NCBI GenBank assembly: GCA_016081115.2
Contig: JABTTQ020001489.1
Span: 240,150 to 304,149, forward strand
Reading direction: 5' to 3'
Source of the DNA: Rehmannia glutinosa
Taxonomy: Eukaryota; Streptophyta; Magnoliopsida; Lamiales; Orobanchaceae
DNA: 64,000 nucleotides
In this document: positions 58,043 to 64,000 of the stretch, piece by piece
Numbering within the stretch: the first letter of the stretch is position 1
How the letters are laid out: every line of letters begins with the position of its first letter
Program-made: the position numbers and the translations under genes
The notes under the pieces: model-generated
What the model was told of the DNA's origin: nothing
Seen by the model: only the letters and a program-made list of their open reading frames with translations
The model's database searches: none

Positions 58043-59375
58043 AATTGGCTTACATAGCAAAGTTACCCACTCAACGGACTCGATTGAAATATGTTGATAG
58101 TATAACTTAGTTGTTTTCAGCTAACACTATAAAGTAGTAGTTGACTTGGTCTTTAACAGTGGAAGACTTTCACCCTTAGTTTTAGAATACGTTTTTCAAC
58201 ACTTATTTTAGCAGAGTTATTATCAGTAGACTTAAGCAATTTAGCTATCAGCAGATATAAAGATAATGCAAGAAAGTAAGTGTGCTGAAAGTAAATGGAC
58301 ACAAGCAATTATAGTGGTTCGAGGATGGGGTAATTCCTCTAATCCACTCTTGTCCAAGCCATACAGAATCCACTAAGTAACTTGACTTGGTAACAAAATG
58401 GTTATCAGTCCAAGTCAGCTTTGATCACACAGCTAGCTGCTCTTGGGACTCAGCTTCTTCACAAGACGGCTGCCCTACTACTTCAGCTTCCTTCAAACCT
58501 TTGGACTTGATCACTTAGCCCTCCAACGGGTTCAAAACTCAGTTCGATCACGGAACCACTACACCTCCTTCAACCTTGGAGAGTAAACCCTTGTTCTTGA
58601 TAACAAGTTTTCCTCTTCAACTGATGAAGTTGTCTTTCCTTCATTTGAGTGTGTTAGATCGATTTCCTTCCAATTTAGGCTTGTGGATTTTCTTGAATGC
58701 TTGAGAGATATTTTGCGGAGTTATTTGCTTGAATGCTTGTATGCTTTCGATAATGCGGGTCATTTGTTACCTTATCTCAAATGAATCCTCGGCCTTTTAT
58801 AGTGCATGTTTGAAAATATGTCTATTGAAGAGATAAACACATTTTTCAAATCGCATTTCTTGGTCGTTGGCCTATCTTTTCTTGATCTGCAGCAAGTGAT
58901 GGTGACATTTTTCGTTTAATGAAGTGTGCGGCTTTGCGGAGTCCGACACACGCTCAGTGCTTCCCATTGGTTCATTCCTTTAGATATGGTAGCATGGATG
59001 TATTACTCTAATTAGTAATGTTCTTGACTTTTGTGCAACGGATCCATCACTGTCGACTTGACTTGACAGCTGCTTTACCCCTCTTTCTTGAGTCAGCTCT
59101 AATCTTTTAGGAACGACTTAACTGTCTATCAGCTAACAGAAATAGCCTTCTAGCAACTTTACTGATATTTCTCTATCCTTCACTCAACTGCCTCATAACT
59201 GGGTCTTCCTTCTTCAATCTTCAGTCGAGTCTTGTAATATTCAACTTGGTGCCTTTGACTCAAACTCATAGAATCCTATCTATTACAAGTTGAATTACAT
59301 TTGAATTGGGGTGTCAACTTCCTAATCTAAGTTTTACATGGTTTCATCAAAATCTATACATAAATTTTCCTAACA
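58043..59375 (-). repeat. Diverged LTR of the same family, left end cut by C2 (possibly 5' LTR of element D)
   Basis: On the minus strand it starts TGTTAGGAAAATTTATG (59,375) and aligns with the LTRs of B and E over most of its length. The TATA complement CCTTTTATA is at 58,793-58,801 and the CTCAACGGACTCGATTGA word near 58,069. About the last 125 bp of the LTR are absent on the left, where C2's LTR ends. Clearly older than the other LTRs by its differences. Flanked on the right by AATGT. Confidence 0.82.
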
Positions 59376-62300
59376 AATGTATTAATAATCTATTAAATAT
59401 TTACAATTGTCTTAGTCACATTATAAATGTTTGTAACATGTACCTCTTACGTTAATTAATCATTAGAATACATAATACATTCAAGTATTTCAATGAAAAA
59501 GCTTAATCATATTAATATAACCTTTATATTCTTTGACCAACAAAAATGTAGAGCAACAATAATAGGCGAAGCATAATCATCACTCAAATATGAGAGTATT
59601 TTATCAATGAATTCATCCCCAGAGAGTACACATAAATCTTGTCCCTACGAATCAAGTAATCTAAATTAATTAATTTATATAATTATAAATTAAGGAATAT
59701 GTAAAATATGTACTATCCAAATAAAATATACAATTAACATATATTTACACTAAACTCTCAAGAATGATATCCATAACCTTCTCTCCTTTAGAGATCTTGC
59801 GGGGGTGGTTGAATGACCACTACTTTTCCTATGACATTTGTAATAAAATAATTGTGGTCGCGATATTGACAACTCAGGAAAAAATGAACTAATCAACTAT
59901 ATGTTACCATTAGCATCAATACCTAGAAAAAAATAATAATTTAACAATCCACGTACCTATAGAAAAATATGCATTTCGTGAGGAAGATTTAAAATCTCAT
60001 CAAACGATTTGAAATCATATAAAAAAATATAGAAATGTATCATATGAATATTTCTCTACTTTCATACGTAAAAAACCGAACTTCAAATTAGATGAACTTT
60101 TTTTGAGTTTGTAAGTATCTTTGCATCTGCCTTCTTTCTGCTTTGGTTTATACGTTTCAATATGCACCTTAGGACGGTGTCATGTATAGTATCACCCTAT
60201 TAAGAAGGTAAAGCGAAAATATTCAAAAGATATAAGAAATTATTTTCGGATTGAAATACAATATAATAATATATTTTCTTTTATAGATGAACTTAAAGAA
60301 ATATATTACACGTACATGCAATACGATCTTTAAAAACGCAGTCATAAAACTAAAAATCTCATCTCTTCTTCCGATAACAGCACCTCTAAGCCCTTATTAA
60401 ACGAAGTTTAAGTGCTAAAGTATTTTTGTTGGATTATCCTCCTAACCATCTCGAATATCAGTGTCACTCCTAAACCTGAAGATGCGATTAAAAATCATAA
60501 AGTCGCTTGCTTGAAATCTATAGAATAAAAAAACATAACATTATTTAAAATAAATCACATGTTCAATCCCCATACAATGAAGCTCCATTATTCAACCAAA
60601 CGCAAGAATATTTCTTAAGTTATGATTAAGTTTGAAATTGTGTGGAGTATCGAGGAATGAAAGAAATATATATAATAATTTTGAGTAGTCAAATATTTTT
60701 GTACCATTTTCTCAAATAGAACTTTTGGTAAAAAGAGAAAAAAAAAATAATCAGTTTGTCTTTTAATCTTGTTAAGATAATAATGATTCAATTAATCACA
60801 CAATTAATTTATATATAACAATTTAATACGCATGTTCAGTTGATTACTTGCTTCTCTCAATATTAATCGTACAAAAGGGACAAAAACTTTGTTAAAATAT
60901 GTGAGTGGTCAATTTATTACTCATCCAAGTGGCATTCCTCGTCAAATGAAAAAATATTTCAATAAGATGTTTTCTGAAATGTAATATGTTCGTTGTCCAT
61001 TTTTTGAGTTGTATACTGAGTTTAGAAAAATTATCTCGTTGACCAAATTGTTGTCCTTTTATTGTAAGGTAATAAATTTCTAGACTGATAAATCTTTACT
61101 CTTAAGTAATATTTTCTCAATTGTTTTTCCTAAACGTCGTGCTAATTATAATCGCATAGTATTTTTCAAATTCAATTAAAAATATAACTAGATCATTGCA
61201 AATTTTTAGTTGCACACGTGTTTGGTGCCTGACATTATTTTCCATTTTCAATTGGTATTTTTAGTAAAACCAGAATAAAGATTTTGGTGGATATATTAAG
61301 TGTTAAATATCATTTGTTATAAAAATGAATTTGGTTAACACATCAAGAATCTTTTCAAAATAATATAATAGAAATATTATCACCTTTTTTTCACTGTCCA
61401 AAACTACACCACTAACTATATTTAGTAAAATGCAATTCAAAATTAATATTTACTAAAGTCGGTCAATCGTGTCTGAAATAAGTAAACAAAAAAAAATGTA
61501 TCATGATCATATATCCATAATAATTAGTAGTTTTTATTTGAATATCATATATCCTACAGTAAATTACATTTATGCTTATGCAAAGAAAATAACCATCCTT
61601 TTACGGACCTCTTAAGAAATATGAGAGCAACTTAACAAAAAAATTAGTATGAGAGCCTTTCACTCTTCTTGTACGTATCATTATTTTTGTTTAATATAAT
61701 GTTACTCACAAATTTCAAAATAAAATAATATTTTTTACCCAATAATGGCATCTTCATCTTTAAGTGTTCAGGTGTTCGCATTTCAAGCACGGTACGCATC
61801 TTTAAACCACCTCACATGTTACAACGACAAGTTACTTATTTTGAAATATCTTATTTAATATATATATTTTTTATGATAATCAAATATATATTATTTACAG
61901 ATTCATTATATCGTATATTAATTTCAGTTGAGAGTTTCCTATGTGCGACAAAAGTAGTTGAATATGTATAGGAATTCAAGAGGATAAGCACATGTGGTTT
62001 ATGGATATGATGTATTATAACATTTAATTCAAAGAGTTACTTATTAAATTTAACAATTAAGGGTGTTGGGGACAAGTGCATTATTCATGAGATTTTAATA
62101 TATTTTAGTATTTATTGAGTGTTCATATACATAGAGCAAGCATGGTTTTATTTATCGGCATTTTGGATTGAAAATGTGTAAAACCCCGAAAATTTTGACT
62201 ATTGTAAATCATGTACTAGTCTTTTATTTTGTATGAAATACCTCAATTATCAAATTTCTTTATAATAATCTTGTATTTATATTTAAGATTTTTATTATAT

Positions 62301-62459
62301 TTAATTTTATTCTTAACCAAGTAAATTACGGGCCACAAATACTAAGAGTTAGTGGAAACCCAGCTTAAATTATAAGATGTTAGAATTTTTTAGACTAAAT
62401 TAAGAGTGTTATATTAAAGAATATAAGTTATAGGTAGTTGAAGCATAAGTCTAAAAAAA
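59376..62459. other. AT-rich, unique-looking DNA with no recognised gene
   Basis: About 3.1 kb outside the retrotransposon family. It is very AT-rich, with A/T runs such as 59,657-59,690, and no open frame of 60 codons or more on either strand. I saw no coding similarity, RNA gene, LTR end or clear inverted repeat. Probably host intergenic DNA; small degenerate transposons cannot be excluded by eye. Confidence 0.6.
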
Positions 62460-64000
62460 GCCATGATCTGAAGAAGAAAGCCATGTTGGCTGCTGAGACA
62501 TCTAAGTCTAAAGAAGCAGCAAACTCGGAGAGTAGTGAAGGTGACTACTCAAGTGATTAGAAGAAGAAGCCATGATCGTCTTATGGCTAAAGAACAAGAT
62601 CAACGAGACCAAGAAGATGAGGTACACTTAACTCATCTCATTGATTCAAGTGATAGTGATTGTGATACACACACTTCATCATCTTATTTGATCTTTATGA
62701 TTCATTAGGCAAAATGATGAAAGATTTTGAGCACATTAAATCCTTACACACACTTCTAAATGAGGAAAACAGCTAGCTCAAAAGTCAAAACTTCAGACTA
62801 AGATTTGAGTACTACTCTATGTCACATTTGTTGAGAACACATTTGAAGGGCGTGAGTATGCCAAAATGATAAGCGAGAGATAGGCTGCTTTATAGAAAAG
62901 AGGAAAAAGATCTCAAAAATGTGATTGCCTCATTTACAAAGGCATCAAATCATTGGATGATCTTATCATGAGTCAAAAAGAATGTGGAGATAAGACGGGC
63001 ATAGGATTGATTCCTTTGTGCGGTCAAACTCAAGAGTGATTTTGGAAAAAGGATTTTCAGCGATGAAGCATCCCAAAAACCCAAAACACCAAATATTGCA
63101 CCCACATTCACTCCCTAAGAACAATCACAAACAAGCTGGCCTTGGATATAAAGGAAAAGCGCGATTGAATATCTTTGAAAGGACAGTGAGAAAAAATCCA
63201 GTAGAGTTATCGGCAAACTCAAGCAGAAAATACTGTGAAGAGTAAACGAGTTACCAAAAACCCAGGAAGTTTAATCGAGGAAAAACACATGTTGGGAATG
63301 GTAGAAACTATCGACCAATGATTGTACGATGTAAAATATCGGCAAAGACCCGATGGAATACAAGCACAAATGGAAAAGACCTAAACCTCGGCCAAAGGTC
63401 ATTCCAAAGGGATAAGAGCTATTAATTATCGGCATACATATTCACCCAGGCACTACACTCGGGAAATATTACAGCTATTCTAAAGAAAGTAGTTGCTAAA
63501 ACACACACACCGGGCATACGAGACAAAAAGACAATTGTATGAGCAGAGTAACCCCAAGCGAGTTTGCTAATGTGCACTATGATTATGTCAGCGATAGATG
63601 GCAACCTCTTGAAGTCAAGTCCTTTGGCTATAAGTTGGTTGGATCATCTTATAGCACTAACCCCTCGGGACCGATTAAGTATGGGTACCTAAAAACTAAT
63701 TTCCTTGATTGCGAGGTTCAAGGAGCAGTGAGTGCCGAGGCACTGGTACATGGATAGTGGTTGTTCCGGACATATGGCGAGGAACAAGAAAAACATGTCA
63801 AGATTGAGGAGATTAGAGGTGCAAAAGTCATATTTGGAGAAATGAAGCTCGGGGAAATCAAAGGCACATGATCTATCGAAGAATGGATTGGAAATCACGG
63901 ATGTTGCTTATGTTGAAGGCCTCAACTTGACACTTTGTTAAGCATCGATCAAAACTCTGTAACAATGGTTATAATGTTGGATTCAATATGGGAGGCGTGC
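62460..64000 (+). pseudogene. gag: gag/protease segment, duplicate of C2 sequence
   Basis: It matches 32,400-33,970 of C2 almost base for base except at CAG/CTG words, including C2's private changes: the TAG in CAGCTAGCTC, the TTAAGTATGGG change before VPKN, and the TGA in GGCACATGATC. It runs from the Ser/Asp acidic part of Gag through the coiled coil and basic tail (62,940-63,700) to the protease DSG (about 63,766) and beyond the window edge. No LTR, PBS or gag start precedes it. The junction near 62,460-62,475 looks scrambled. Confidence 0.82.

Noticed and set aside
1..59375. CRISPR-like or regularly spaced repeats
   Set aside because: Repeats are LTRs and whole element copies; there are no short equal spacers.
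59657..59690. AATTAATTAATTTATATAAT region as a MITE or inverted repeat
   Set aside because: Low-complexity AT sequence; no clear terminal inverted repeats or target duplication by eye.

Overview
The window looks like heterochromatic, repeat-filled DNA of a flowering plant, probably a eudicot; the species cannot be named from the sequence. I can support no host gene. Almost everything from 1 to 59,375 is one family of Ty1/copia LTR retrotransposons of the Sirevirus (SIRE/Maximus) type. The signs are LTRs of about 1.55 kb, a primer-binding site complementary to initiator Met-tRNA (TGGTATCAGAGC), a Gag with a CX2CX4HX4C zinc knuckle, pol in the order protease-integrase-RT-RNase H, and a very long third reading frame between pol and the 3' LTR (the 'envelope-like' position).

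Layout. Position 1-857 is a minus-strand gag fragment (element D). Positions 858-871 and 28,556-29,661 are the end of the third ORF of a plus-strand copy (C1), split by element A (872-28,555, plus, TSD AGGGG). A is itself split in its third ORF by element B (11,081-25,129, minus, TSD GGGAG). LTR 29,662-31,188 closes C1 and also opens the next copy, C2 (internal region 31,189-42,359), giving a tandem pair that shares one LTR. The right LTR of C2 (42,360-42,642 and 56,815-58,042) is split by element E (about 42,643-56,809, minus, candidate TSD AAGTG). Positions 58,043-59,375 are a diverged minus-strand LTR that may be the 5' LTR of D. Positions 59,376-62,459 are AT-rich unique-looking DNA without a recognisable gene. 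Positions 62,460-64,000 are a copy of C2 gag/protease sequence that shares C2's private mutations. The implied order of insertion is D, then C1/C2, then A and E, then B inside A.

Coding state. No copy has an uninterrupted gag-pol-third ORF set; all are broken by stops and frameshifts. The longest intact pieces are the C2 integrase (33,840-35,099), E gag (53,574-54,746), A reverse transcriptase (6,113-7,144) and A integrase (5,205-5,945). Many breaks, above all in B, in patches of E and after 62,460, lie at CAG/CTG trinucleotides that read as CGG, CG or are lost. That is the reverse of methyl-C deamination, so I read it as base-calling or polishing error at methylated CHG sites rather than biology.

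The most interesting biology is the third ORF (about 1,300-1,500 codons). It has a globular N-terminal domain, a basic/acidic middle, coiled coils, an RGG box and an Arg/Glu-rich tail. I see no signal peptide or membrane segment. It is preceded in all four copies by a conserved promoter-like block. I found no defence system, CRISPR array, RNA gene or other novel system in the window.
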